A program made the translations under genes and the position numbers. Below are positions 1 through 10,917 of a DNA stretch of 64,000 nucleotides, piece by piece. A model generated the notes under the pieces. It was not told the DNA's origin. It was given only the letters and a program-made list of their open reading frames with translations, and made no database searches. Numbering within the stretch: position 1 is the stretch's first letter; each line of letters begins with the position of its first letter. Origin of the DNA: Chromohalobacter canadensis (GTDB lineage Bacteria; Pseudomonadota; Gammaproteobacteria; Pseudomonadales; Halomonadaceae); NCBI RefSeq assembly GCF_029544075.1, contig NZ_JAJQJH010000001.1, positions 124,001 through 188,000 on the forward strand, written 5' to 3'.

Positions 1-531
1 TTCCGTGTCGTGCAGATGCTGCGGGTGATCCGTGCGCTGAAATCCCTGCACATGATCTGGCGGGTACTGTTTCGCAATCGTGCCGAGGGGGTATTTGCTT
101 CGGCGGCGACCGCCACGTTGCTGCTGGTGGCGTTCGGGGCGATCACCATGTTGCTGGTCGAGTCACCGCATCCACAAAGTCCCATCGACACCGCAGAGGA
201 AGCGCTGTGGTGGGCCTTCGTGACGGTGACCACGGTGGGCTATGGCGATTATTACCCGGTCACCACCCTGGGTCGGGTCGTGGCGATCTTTCTCATGGTC
301 GGCGGTGTGGGGCTATTCGGGAGTTTCGCGGCGTACATCGGCTCGTTGGTGGTGTCCGATGACAGCGAGCATGAATCGCGACAGCACAAGGCGGACCGCG
401 AGATGATGCGGCATCTTTCCCGACAGATCGAAAGCCTGAACGCCGAGGTTACGTCCCTGAGGACGCTGCTGGAAGCGCGGGACTCGGAAGGCGCCACGCC
501 TCGGGCGCCGGCGACGCGCGACAAGGATTGA
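1..531 (+). CDS. Voltage-gated-like potassium channel, C-terminal part (5' end outside window)
   Basis: The frame is open from base 1, so the gene starts upstream. The first residues (FRVVQMLRVIRALK) have regularly spaced arginines like an S4 voltage sensor. They are followed by a membrane segment, a pore loop with the K+ selectivity filter TVGYGD, a second membrane segment, and a C-terminal hydrophilic helix that could form a coiled coil. This is the S4-S5-P-S6 order of bacterial Kv-type channels, which conduct K+ across the inner membrane. The internal GTG at 10 is unlikely to be the true start because it lies inside the sensor helix. K+ specificity follows from the filter; gating is inferred from the family. 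Confidence 0.9.
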   Translation, partial: FRVVQMLRVIRALKSLHMIWRVLFRNRAEGVFASAATATLLLVAFGAITMLLVESPHPQSPIDTAEEALWWAFVTVTTVGYGDYYPVTTLGRVVAIFLMVGGVGLFGSFAAYIGSLVVSDDSEHESRQHKADREMMRHLSRQIESLNAEVTSLRTLLEARDSEGATPRAPATRDKD

Positions 532-544
532 AGAGAACTATCGC

Positions 545-699
545 TATCATGCTAACAATTTATTGGTGGCACGAGCCGCGTAGGGATAAAGTAAGCGGCA
601 TCTGGTGCTCATCAGATGTTCCATCCCTGCATCGTTTCGCGATGCACCCCTAGTAGTACCCTGCCTCGACCCGCGCAGCCCCCTGGCGCGGGTTTTTTT
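545..699 (+). ncRNA. Candidate small RNA (two hairpins plus terminator)
   Basis: After the channel gene comes a non-coding stretch with a hairpin at 599-618 (CATCTG/CAGATG), a second at 628-646 (TGCATCG/CGATGCA around a 5-nt loop), and an intrinsic terminator at 670-699. This arrangement could be an independent small RNA, or simply the structured 3' untranslated region of the channel mRNA. No known RNA family was recognised and no convincing promoter was found, so the 5' boundary is a guess. Confidence 0.25.
670..699 (+). terminator. Rho-independent terminator
   Basis: A perfect 7-bp GC stem (670-676 with 686-692) is followed by seven T residues (693-699). It ends plus-strand transcription from the channel gene or the candidate small RNA. 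Confidence 0.85.
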
Positions 700-720
700 A
701 TGTGCCGTGCCCCTGACATG

Positions 721-756
721 AAAACGCCCATGCGGCGTGAACCGCATGGGCGTTTT
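721..756. terminator. Bidirectional terminator downstream of valS
   Basis: A perfect 15-bp inverted repeat (721-735 with 742-756) has a 6-nt loop and is flanked by AAAA and TTTT, so it can work on both strands. It lies 41 bp past the valS stop and most likely ends the minus-strand valS transcript. Confidence 0.85.
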
Positions 757-797
757 CGGTTTGCGCCGGCGTTGTCCCGACGTTGTGACAGCGGCGC

Positions 798-3641
<2,844 letters not shown>

Positions 3642-3743
3642 GGGCGTCGGTCGGCTCTTGAAATACGGTCATCACGGCGCATGGCCGTGGCGAAAAATGC
3701 CGACAAGTATAACCCCGTAAGCGGGGTGACGTCATGGCGGCGC

Positions 3744-4196
3744 TCAGCCCGCGGCGTTGCGTGAGGTGCCGGTGAGGTCGTTGGCTTTGACGGGGTAGCC
3801 GCGCTTTTTATAGGTCTGCCAGCAGGCGCGCTTGGCGGTCAACACATCCTGATGCTGGTTGATGATCTCGGCGACGCGCTCGAAGCGTGAGAACCACTCG
3901 GGAATCTCAGGGTGCAGGTTGAGCATCGCCTCCACACCGGGCTCCGGCGGCGTTTCCCAGCCCAGGGTCACCGGCGGCAGGGGATCGACTTCGTCGGCCA
4001 GCACCGCGTGAGGCAGGTAGCTTTCGGGCTTGAAGGTCCACAGCCGATCATCGAGATCGCGCGCCATGGCTTCGTCCTCGGTGTGGATATGCAACCGATA
4101 ACCCTTGCGGTGGATGGTCTCCGCCAGCCGGCAAGCGAAGTCCAACCGCGCGTCGAGCGTGGTATCGGGCAAGATGTAGAAATCGACTTGGGTCAT
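3744..4196 (-). CDS. holC: DNA polymerase III subunit chi
   Basis: Chi subunit of the polymerase III clamp loader, which contacts SSB through psi. The 150-residue protein shows the family layout: N-terminal VDFYIL, central HIHTEDEA and LWTFKPESYLPH, then a C-terminal helix with YKKRGY. It is followed by valS as in most gammaproteobacteria. The usual upstream neighbour pepA is separated from it here by ilvE and a non-coding stretch containing a dehydrogenase remnant. Confidence 0.93.
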   Translation of the reverse strand: MTQVDFYILPDTTLDARLDFACRLAETIHRKGYRLHIHTEDEAMARDLDDRLWTFKPESYLPHAVLADEVDPLPPVTLGWETPPEPGVEAMLNLHPEIPEWFSRFERVAEIINQHQDVLTAKRACWQTYKKRGYPVKANDLTGTSRNAAG

Positions 4197-4269
4197 GGGC
4201 CCCTTCGGGGAGTCGTAAGTTGTAAGAGCGGCGCTACGCGCCTGGAAGCTGGAAGAAAGACAATCCCGG

Positions 4270-4303
4270 CTACGAGCTACGAGCTACGAGCTACGAGCTA
4301 CGA
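4270..4303. repeat. Tandem heptamer repeat (CTACGAG)n
   Basis: Almost five perfect head-to-tail copies of the 7-bp unit CTACGAG lie just upstream of holC (minus strand). There is no spacer structure as in CRISPR. The unit contains AGCT and the array may be prone to slippage. It sits in the 442-bp gap between ilvE and holC. Confidence 0.85.
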
Positions 4304-4376
4304 AAGGTAGACTATCTGATTCTTTGGCTTACAGCCCAACACCCGAGCGATTGAGCGAGCTAGCCTCAGGCAAGGC

Positions 4377-4435
4377 GAATCCAGCTAAGCGAGCGCAGTT
4401 GAGGGTTCTTCAATGAGCATCGCGAAGCTGGATTC
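4377..4435. repeat. Intergenic inverted repeat
   Basis: GAATCCAGCT at 4377-4386 is the exact reverse complement of AGCTGGATTC at 4426-4435, separated by 39 nt. Weaker complementarity extends outward (CAGGC on the left, GCCTG on the right). It may be a dispersed intergenic repeat or a degenerate mobile-element end. No coding content was recognised here. Confidence 0.5.
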
Positions 4436-4472
4436 AACGCCGCCTGGGCGACGCGCAGCCAATCGATGTTGA

Positions 4473-4529
4473 CTAAACGCCGCCGTCGGTATCGATCAAC
4501 GCGCCGGTAATCAGCATCACTTTCGTCAT
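4473..4529 (-). pseudogene. Remnant of a short-chain dehydrogenase/reductase gene
   Basis: A strong Shine-Dalgarno (AAGGAGGTCACG) precedes an ATG at 4529. The 18 codons read MTKVMLITGALIDTDGGV and then stop. MTKVMLITGA is the typical start of an SDR enzyme (first strand plus the Thr-Gly of the dinucleotide-binding loop), and the last residues resemble an SDR C-terminal end. The simplest reading is an in-frame internal deletion that fused both ends of a roughly 250-codon gene. The translation signals are intact, so a short peptide could still be made. Confidence 0.6.
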
Positions 4530-4638
4530 CGTGACCTCCTTGCCGTAAAAAGCGGACGACACGGCCGGGCCGTGCCATCGTATGAGGGACTCTTTATCAG
4601 GCTGATTCAGCCGAACCGATTCAGTCAGCCTAGGCGTC

Positions 4639-5739
4639 TCAGGCCAGGCGTGTCAGCCAGTTGCGGGTGTCTTCGCTGCGGCCGTATTGCAGGTCGAGCA
4701 GTTCCTTGCGCAGGCGCTTGCCGACCTCACCGCCGCTATCCGCCGTGAGGCGAATGCTCTCGTCTTCGCTGCGCAGCTCGCCGACCGGGGTGATGACGGC
4801 GGCGGTGCCGCAGGCGAAGACCTCGGTAATCTCGCCGGACGCCGCACCGGCGCGCCACTCGTCGATACTGATGTGACGCTCCTCGGGCGTCAGGCCCTGA
4901 TCCCGGGCGAGTTCCAGGATGGAGTCACGGGTGACGCCTTCGAGGATGGTGCCGGTCAACTTGGGCGTGACGATGCGCCCGTCCTTGTAGACGAAGAACA
5001 GGTTCATGCCGCCGAGTTCCTCGATCCACTTGTTCTCGGCGGCGTCGAGGAAGGCGACCTGGGCGCAGTCGTGCGCTTCGGCTTCTTTCTGGGCTGCCAA
5101 CGAGGCGGCGTAGTTGCCTCCGCACTTGGCATAACCCGTACCGCCGGATGCGGCCCGCTTGTAATGCGAGGACAGCCAGATGGAGACCGGATTCACCCCA
5201 CCCTTGAAGTACGCCGCCGCCGGCGAGGCGATGACGTAGTAATCGACCTCTTTGGAGGGCCGCACGCCGAGGAAGGTCTCGCTGGCGATCATGAACGGAC
5301 GCAGGTAAAGGCTCGACTCCTCGGCGGCGCTGGCTGGCGTCGGTACCCAGACATTGTCCTGAGAGAGCAGTGCCTTGAGCGAGCCGATGAAGTCCTCGTC
5401 GGAGAGCTCGGGCAGTGCCAGGCGCCGCGCGGAAGCGCGGAAACGCTCGGCGTTCTTCTCGGGGCGGAAGGTCCATACCGAGCCGTCGGCATGACGGTAA
5501 GCCTTGATGCCCTCGAAGATTTCCTGGGCGTAATGCAATACCGCCGCTGCCGGGTCCAGCGTCAACGGCCCGTAGGGGCGGACTTCGTGGCCATGCCAGC
5601 CGACATCGCTCGTCCAGCGGATATGAGCCATGTGGTCGCTGAAATGACGACCGAAGCCGGGGTTCTCGAGAATCGTCTCGCGCAGGGCGACATCCTTGGG
5701 ATGTGCATTAGGCCGTATATCGAAGCCTGAAGGGGTCAC
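4639..5739 (-). CDS. ilvE: Branched-chain-amino-acid aminotransferase
   Basis: Fold-type IV PLP enzyme that transfers the amino group between glutamate and the 2-oxo acids of leucine, isoleucine and valine. At 366 residues it is the longer, eukaryote-like BCAT subtype. The PLP lysine is K205 in the conserved GYAKCGGNYA. The HYAQEIFEGIKAY and EELGGMNLFFV segments are family signatures, and the cofactor phosphate loop GTAAVITPVG is present near the C-terminus. It is transcribed alone on the minus strand between pepA and holC, which are usually adjacent. Confidence 0.96.
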   Translation of the reverse strand: MTPSGFDIRPNAHPKDVALRETILENPGFGRHFSDHMAHIRWTSDVGWHGHEVRPYGPLTLDPAAAVLHYAQEIFEGIKAYRHADGSVWTFRPEKNAERFRASARRLALPELSDEDFIGSLKALLSQDNVWVPTPASAAEESSLYLRPFMIASETFLGVRPSKEVDYYVIASPAAAYFKGGVNPVSIWLSSHYKRAASGGTGYAKCGGNYAASLAAQKEAEAHDCAQVAFLDAAENKWIEELGGMNLFFVYKDGRIVTPKLTGTILEGVTRDSILELARDQGLTPEERHISIDEWRAGAASGEITEVFACGTAAVITPVGELRSEDESIRLTADSGGEVGKRLRKELLDLQYGRSEDTRNWLTRLA

Positions 5740-5860
5740 TGAAGTTCTCCGTCAAATCTGGCGCTCGGTCGGATGCCGAGAATGGCACAGGCGCGTCGGA
5801 TGAGGAAAGGCCGGCGCGCCTGCTGCTTACGTTAGCATGCAAATTGTTTACTGCGAAGGG

Positions 5861-7384
5861 TCACTCGACGCTGGGACGCGTCTCGTTGGCCTCGGTTTCG
5901 CGGTCGAGCAAGTACTGGGTCAACAGGCCTACGGGGCGGCCGCTGGCGCCTTTCTTTTCACCCGAACTCCAGGCGGTACCGGCGATATCCAGGTGCGCCC
6001 AGGGATAGGCATCGGCGAAACGCGACAGGAAGCAAGCTGCCGTGATGGTGCCGGCGGGGCGACCGCCGATGTGGGCCAGGTCGGCGAAGTTGGAATCGAG
6101 CTGGCTCTGGTACTCGTCCCACAAGGGCAGGTGCCAGGCGCGGTCCCAGGCGTTCTCGCCGGCGTCGAGCAGGTCCAGCGCGAGATCGTCGTCGTTGGAC
6201 AGTAGCCCCGAGGCGTGATGGCCCAGGGCGATGATCGCAGCGCCGGTCAGGGTGGCGATATCCACCACGCTGGCGGGCTTGAAACGCTCGATGTAGCTGA
6301 GCGCGTCGCACAGCGCCATACGCCCCTCGGCGTCGGTGTTGAGGATCTCGACGTTGAGTCCCTTGAGGGTCTTGACGATGTCGCCGGGCTTGATGGCGCG
6401 GCCATCGGGCATGTTCTCGGCACTTGCCACCACGCCGATGATATTGATCTTGGGCTTGAGCGCGAGCACCGTCTTCATGGTGCCGAAGACGCTCGCGGCG
6501 CCGCACATGTCGAACTTCATCTCATCCATGCCGGCTCCCGGCTTGAGCGAGATACCACCGGAATCGAAGGTGATACCCTTGCCGACGAGGACGTGGGGGG
6601 CTTCGTCCGGGTCCTCGGCGCCGCGATACTGCATGATGATCAGGCGCGAGGGTTCTTCGCTGCCCTGGCCCACGGAGAGCAGGGCGTTGGCGCCCAGCGC
6701 TTTCAGCGCGTCCTCGTCAAGGATCTCGACATCCAATGTGCCATCGGTATCCGCTGCCAGTTTTTGTGCCTGCTCGGCGAGGTAGCGCGGCGTGCAGACA
6801 TTGCCGGGCAGGTTGCCCAGGGTGCGCGTCAGCGAGACCCCTTCGCCGACGGCGGAACCGATGCGCGCGCCTAGCTCGGCCTGAGGCGTTTCGTCCTGGT
6901 CGCTGACCAGTAGCGTCAGGCTCTTGAGACGCGGCGCGGGAGCAGGCTGCGACTTGAAGTCATCGAAGCGGTAGCAGGCACGATGCGCGGCTTCCAGTGT
7001 GACGCGAGCCTTCCAGGCGGTGTCGCGTTCGCCGACCGGCACGTCGGTGAACGTAGCGGCTACGTCGTCGAGCGGTAGCTTGACGATGGTAGCGAAGGCG
7101 GCGTCGAGGGCCTTGATGAGCTGGCCCTCGCCGCACTTGGCGCGCTCGCCGAGGCCGACGAGCAGCAAGCGCTCGGCGCCAAGGCCGGGCGCGAACGGGA
7201 TCAGTTGTACGTTGCCGAGGCTGGGCTCGAAGTCGCCCCGGTCGAGAAGCTGGCCGATCAGGCGTTCACTGGCGTCGTCGAGCTTGTCCGCCGCCGGCAG
7301 CAGGTCCCCATCCTTGAAGACGGGCACGATCATGCATGCCGTTTCGACCTTGGCCGGGTTGACGTTGATTACGGGGGATTCCAT
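5861..7384 (-). CDS. pepA: Cytosol aminopeptidase (leucyl aminopeptidase)
   Basis: M17 di-metal exopeptidase that removes N-terminal residues in the cytoplasm; the E. coli homologue also binds DNA. The active-site signature NTDAEGR is present, as are the metal-binding segment VGKGITFDSGG and the conserved KFDMCGAA. The start at 7384 (MESPVINVNP) is chosen because GGAG lies 6 nt upstream; it gives 507 residues, normal for PepA. A longer open frame to 7552 has no family homology. It is divergent from lptF, with a perfect dyad in the shared intergenic region. Confidence 0.96.
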   Translation of the reverse strand: MESPVINVNPAKVETACMIVPVFKDGDLLPAADKLDDASERLIGQLLDRGDFEPSLGNVQLIPFAPGLGAERLLLVGLGERAKCGEGQLIKALDAAFATIVKLPLDDVAATFTDVPVGERDTAWKARVTLEAAHRACYRFDDFKSQPAPAPRLKSLTLLVSDQDETPQAELGARIGSAVGEGVSLTRTLGNLPGNVCTPRYLAEQAQKLAADTDGTLDVEILDEDALKALGANALLSVGQGSEEPSRLIIMQYRGAEDPDEAPHVLVGKGITFDSGGISLKPGAGMDEMKFDMCGAASVFGTMKTVLALKPKINIIGVVASAENMPDGRAIKPGDIVKTLKGLNVEILNTDAEGRMALCDALSYIERFKPASVVDIATLTGAAIIALGHHASGLLSNDDDLALDLLDAGENAWDRAWHLPLWDEYQSQLDSNFADLAHIGGRPAGTITAACFLSRFADAYPWAHLDIAGTAWSSGEKKGASGRPVGLLTQYLLDRETEANETRPSVE

Positions 7385-7413
7385 GAAGTCTCCACACGAC
7401 TGAGCTGACATGA

Positions 7414-7434
7414 CTTGTCTCGTGGCGAGACAAG
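7414..7434. promoter_or_regulatory. Perfect inverted repeat between pepA and lptF
   Basis: CTTGTCTCG and CGAGACAAG are separated by 3 nt, giving a 9+9 perfect dyad 30 bp upstream of the pepA start and about 160 bp upstream of lptF. It has no T tract, so it is more likely an operator or mRNA hairpin than a terminator. The binding factor is unknown. Confidence 0.5.
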
Positions 7435-7593
7435 TGTCCGGGTATTCTGGATAATGCCGACAAGGATGCCGGCGCTGAACGTATTCCAGTGTACGCAAAG
7501 CCGGAACGCAATGCATGGGGAGGGTGGTCGAAGGCTGCATTGGGCCCTGCAAGGGGTCGTCGTGGACCAGGGAGCCGACCCGGGAGAAGACGC

Positions 7594-8676
7594 TTGATCG
7601 TATTCCGCTATTTAACGCGCGAGATCCTCGCCACCATGGCTGCCGTGGCCGGCGTGCTATTGCTGGTGATCATGGGCAGCCGCTTCATTCGCTATTTCGG
7701 CGATGCCGCGCAAGGGGATATTCCCGCCAACATTCTCGGCACCCTGATGCTTTTCCATCTGCCCGGGTTCATGGAGCTGGTGCTACCGCTGTCGTTCTTT
7801 CTCGGCATTTTGCTGGCGTTCGGGCAGCTTTACCTCAATAGCGAAATCACGGTGCTGGTGGCCTGCGGCATCAGCCCCAACCGGCTGTTGCGAGTGACGC
7901 TGTGGCCGGCAGTGCTGGTGGCAATTCTGGTGGCCGTGTGCAGCCTGTGGCTAACCCCGAGTGGAGCCCGCCACAACGAGATGGTGCTCGAGGAACAGAA
8001 AAGCCGGCTCGATTTCTCGGTGCTGCAACCGGGGCGTTTCCAGGAGTTCGGCAGCGGGCGTACGGCCTATACCGAGAGTCTCAACGATGACCGCTCGCGG
8101 ATGGAAAACGTCTTCATCAGCGAACGCCAGCCACGCAACGATGGCACACCGGAGACGGTGGTCACCCGTGCCGAAGGCGGCTATCAGACGGTCGACGAGG
8201 ATACCGGCAGCCGCTTTCTGGTGCTGACCGATGGCGAGCGCTATAGCGTCGAACCAGGAAAGAACGTCGCCGAGCGGTTGCAGTTCGACACCTATGCAGT
8301 GCGTCTTTCACAGTCCAGCGAACGCATCAATCTCGACGCGGCCGAGCTGACCTCGACGCCTGAGCTCATCGAGCGGGGTGGCAATGAAGCCTGGGCGAAC
8401 CTGCAGTGGCGGCTTTCCATGCCACTGATGGTGCCAATCCTCACCCTGCTGGCGCTGCCGCTGTCGCGCGTCAATCCGCGCCAGGGACGTTTCGCCAAGT
8501 TGATGCCGGCGATCTTCTTGCACATCAGTTATTTGAGTTTATTGCTGGCGGCACAGGACGCCATCTCGCGTGGCTCGCTGGCGCCCTCCATCGGCATGTG
8601 GCCGATCCACTTGGGATATCTGCTGTTGGGGATCTGGATGACACGCCGTGATCAGCGCCGAGGGGGCCGCACATGA
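7594..8676 (+). CDS. lptF: LPS export ABC transporter permease LptF
   Basis: Inner-membrane subunit of the LptB2FG complex that extracts lipopolysaccharide and feeds it to the LptC-A-D bridge. The 360-residue product has N-terminal membrane helices, a large periplasmic beta-jellyroll region (roughly residues 120-270) and C-terminal helices, as in the YjgP/YjgQ family. The TTG start at 7594 is preferred because GGGAG is 7 nt upstream and the product then begins LIVFRYLTRE as in homologues. The stop overlaps lptG by 4 bp (ATGA). Confidence 0.95.
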   Translation: MIVFRYLTREILATMAAVAGVLLLVIMGSRFIRYFGDAAQGDIPANILGTLMLFHLPGFMELVLPLSFFLGILLAFGQLYLNSEITVLVACGISPNRLLRVTLWPAVLVAILVAVCSLWLTPSGARHNEMVLEEQKSRLDFSVLQPGRFQEFGSGRTAYTESLNDDRSRMENVFISERQPRNDGTPETVVTRAEGGYQTVDEDTGSRFLVLTDGERYSVEPGKNVAERLQFDTYAVRLSQSSERINLDAAELTSTPELIERGGNEAWANLQWRLSMPLMVPILTLLALPLSRVNPRQGRFAKLMPAIFLHISYLSLLLAAQDAISRGSLAPSIGMWPIHLGYLLLGIWMTRRDQRRGGRT

Positions 8677-9737
8677 TTTTCGACCGTTTCGATCGCTACA
8701 TTGCGCGCAATGTGCTGTCGGCCATGCTGGTCGTGCAGGTCATGATCCTGGGGCTGGACCTGGTCATTTCCTATATCAACGATCTCGGTGACGTCGAGGG
8801 TAACTACAGCGCTCTGGACGTCTTTGCGTATCTGCTGATGCGCCTGCCGTGGCGGTTTTATCAGTATGCACCGGTAGGCGTGCTGATCGGCGCCTTGATC
8901 GGCCTGGGCAGCATGGCATCGAGCAACGAGTTGACGGTGATGCGCGCCTCCGGGCGTTCGCTGGCCCGTATTCTGTGGGGTGCCATGAAGCCGTTAGGCT
9001 TGGTGATCATCCTGACCATGGCGGTCAGCGAATGGGTCAGCCCGGTGACCGAGCAATACGCGGAAGCCTGGCGTCTGGAACAACTCGAGGGCGAGGGTGC
9101 GATCCTCTCCGAACGCGGCGGCTGGCAGCGCGAGGGCGATGACTTCTATCGCTTCGGCACCATCCGCGCAGACGACGTGGTCATCGATGTCACGCGATAC
9201 CACTTCGATGGCACACAACTGGTCAGCGCCACGCATGCCGATCGTGCGGTCTGGGAAAACGGCAGCTGGCAATGGCAAAACATCGAGGAAACGCGTTTCG
9301 AAGATGGGCGGACCGTCGTCGAGACTACTGACAAGCGTACCTGGGAAACCTCGTTCACCCCCGCCCAGCTCAATCGTCTGTTGCGCCCATTGGAGAGCCA
9401 GTCGCCCAGCGACTTGTGGCGTTACGCCAGTTACCTGGGTAACCAGGGCCTCGAGGCGACGCAGCCGCTTCTGTATTTCTGGCAGAAAATGCTGCTGCCC
9501 TTCACCCTAGCGGGCTTGATGCTAGTAGCCGCGTCGTTCGTGTTCGGTCCGCTGCGCACCGTGGCTGCCGGCACGCGAGTATTCTACGGCATCATCGTCG
9601 GCGTCTCGTTCAAATACCTGCAGGATCTGCTGGCGCCGGCATCGATGCTGTTCGGCTTCTCGCCGGTATTCGCGGTGTTGGTGCCCACCGTGGCCTGCTA
9701 TGCGTTGGGCATCGTGCTGCTCAGGCGTACCGGCTGA
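8673..9737 (+). CDS. lptG: LPS export ABC transporter permease LptG
   Basis: Partner permease of LptF in the LptB2FG lipopolysaccharide extractor. The 354 residues begin MIFDRFDRYIARNVL, typical of LptG. Membrane segments flank a periplasmic jellyroll domain (about residues 125-260). The ATGA overlap with lptF implies translational coupling and 1:1 synthesis. An intrinsic terminator follows 30 bp after the stop. Confidence 0.95.
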   Translation: MIFDRFDRYIARNVLSAMLVVQVMILGLDLVISYINDLGDVEGNYSALDVFAYLLMRLPWRFYQYAPVGVLIGALIGLGSMASSNELTVMRASGRSLARILWGAMKPLGLVIILTMAVSEWVSPVTEQYAEAWRLEQLEGEGAILSERGGWQREGDDFYRFGTIRADDVVIDVTRYHFDGTQLVSATHADRAVWENGSWQWQNIEETRFEDGRTVVETTDKRTWETSFTPAQLNRLLRPLESQSPSDLWRYASYLGNQGLEATQPLLYFWQKMLLPFTLAGLMLVAASFVFGPLRTVAAGTRVFYGIIVGVSFKYLQDLLAPASMLFGFSPVFAVLVPTVACYALGIVLLRRTG

Positions 9738-9766
9738 CGGAAACGACACGCAAACCACAACGCAAC

Positions 9767-9804
9767 GCCCCCGGCGCCGTGATTTCGACACCGGGGGCAT
9801 TTTT
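9767..9804 (+). terminator. Intrinsic terminator of lptFG
   Basis: The stem GCCCCCGG/CCGGGGGC (9767-9774 with 9791-9798) is followed by ATTTTT. Confidence 0.8.
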
Positions 9805-9849
9805 CGTTGATTGCCGCGCTTGTCGCACAGGCCGCTTTCGCAATAAAGC

Positions 9850-10656
9850 CTAGCTCGCGAGGGCGTGATCGAGGCGTTCGAGGATGGCATCGACCTGGCG
9901 TGCGGGAACCACCAGAGCGTCGTCCAACGACGCCAGTGTATCGATGCGGTGCGGCAGTTGCGTGATCGCCAGCCCCATGCCCTCGTGACATTCCCCATGT
10001 TGATAACGCACGAAGGAGAGCTCTCCCAGGGCGTCGCGGCCACCGAGGTCGAGGCGCGCCAGCTTGCTGAAAGCATCGACGCTATCGAACACCGGTGCGC
10101 GTGTCAGCGGTAGATGGGTCAAGTGCCAGGCCAGCCAGCCGTCGCCGAGGCGCTCGGCATCGTCGCGCAGGGCGCGAAACCAGAGCTGAACCTGTTCGAG
10201 GCGATAGCGTGCCCATGCGGGCTTATCCATCCACAGCACGTCGGTGCTCTGGGTCGTGGCGGCATCGAGCTGGCCGGGCATGTACACCCATGACTCGGTG
10301 AGCTGTGCCAAGCCGGTGGGCAGTGGTTCCTCGAGCATGCGCTCGCCGAGCGAGTCCAGCGCCGAGTCGAGCTGGCTGGGCGCTTCCGAGTAGCCAACGT
10401 TATAGCGCCACACGCGTCCGGAAATCTCTTGAGTGACGATATGGTCTTCGTCGAGTGCCATATGGCTCATCAGGTCGCGAGCCTCGAGCGATGCATCCGC
10501 GAGGCCGGCGCGGCGCGCTTCTATGCACAGGCGCTTGAGCATCGGGTTGAGTGGCAAGCGGTGGTAGTCGCCGTAGCACTGACCGTCTTCCTGAAAGGGA
10601 GTGAGGTCGAGGTGCAGTCGCGGTGCGTCGCCGCTTTCGGCGTGACGTAGCGTCAT
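9850..10656 (-). CDS. Protein of unknown function
   Basis: The product has 268 residues, no signal peptide and no membrane segment, and is acidic overall. I recognise no catalytic motif. It is rich in Leu, Asp, His and Trp (for example YHRLPLNPMLKRLC, VWRYNVGY and LAWHLTHLPLT), which suggests a folded soluble protein. Base composition and codon use match the neighbours, so it looks like a real resident gene. It stands alone, convergent with lptFG. The 261 bp upstream, before the AraC gene, hold no recognisable gene. Confidence 0.75.
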   Translation of the reverse strand: MTLRHAESGDAPRLHLDLTPFQEDGQCYGDYHRLPLNPMLKRLCIEARRAGLADASLEARDLMSHMALDEDHIVTQEISGRVWRYNVGYSEAPSQLDSALDSLGERMLEEPLPTGLAQLTESWVYMPGQLDAATTQSTDVLWMDKPAWARYRLEQVQLWFRALRDDAERLGDGWLAWHLTHLPLTRAPVFDSVDAFSKLARLDLGGRDALGELSFVRYQHGECHEGMGLAITQLPHRIDTLASLDDALVVPARQVDAILERLDHALAS

Positions 10657-10917
10657 GATATCTCTCTTGTAAACACTATATGCATCGCGGCGCGATGCAG
10701 GAAATGCCTACCCCGGTCACGAATTCCGCGTGACACTCATATTGCCTAGTACTTATGGCTTAGTACGGCGAACGTGCATCACGAGGAATTCTTGCCTTGC
10801 GCGGGTAGAATAAAATTTCGTTATCCACTTTATCGGATTGACGCAGAATTGCAAGCACGCTCCTTGAGGAGACGCTGATAGAAGATGCATTTTGGGCGTC
10901 TTTGGGGCGCCGCGCGC

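Noticed and set aside
4270-4303. Short repeat array considered as a CRISPR
   Set aside because: The units are 7 bp, directly adjacent and without spacers, and no cas genes are present anywhere in the window.
4366-4578. 70-codon minus-strand frame across the inverted repeat upstream of ilvE/holC
   Set aside because: No ribosome site and Arg-rich composition typical of a shadow frame. The well-signalled ATG in this area is the 18-codon SDR relic in another frame.
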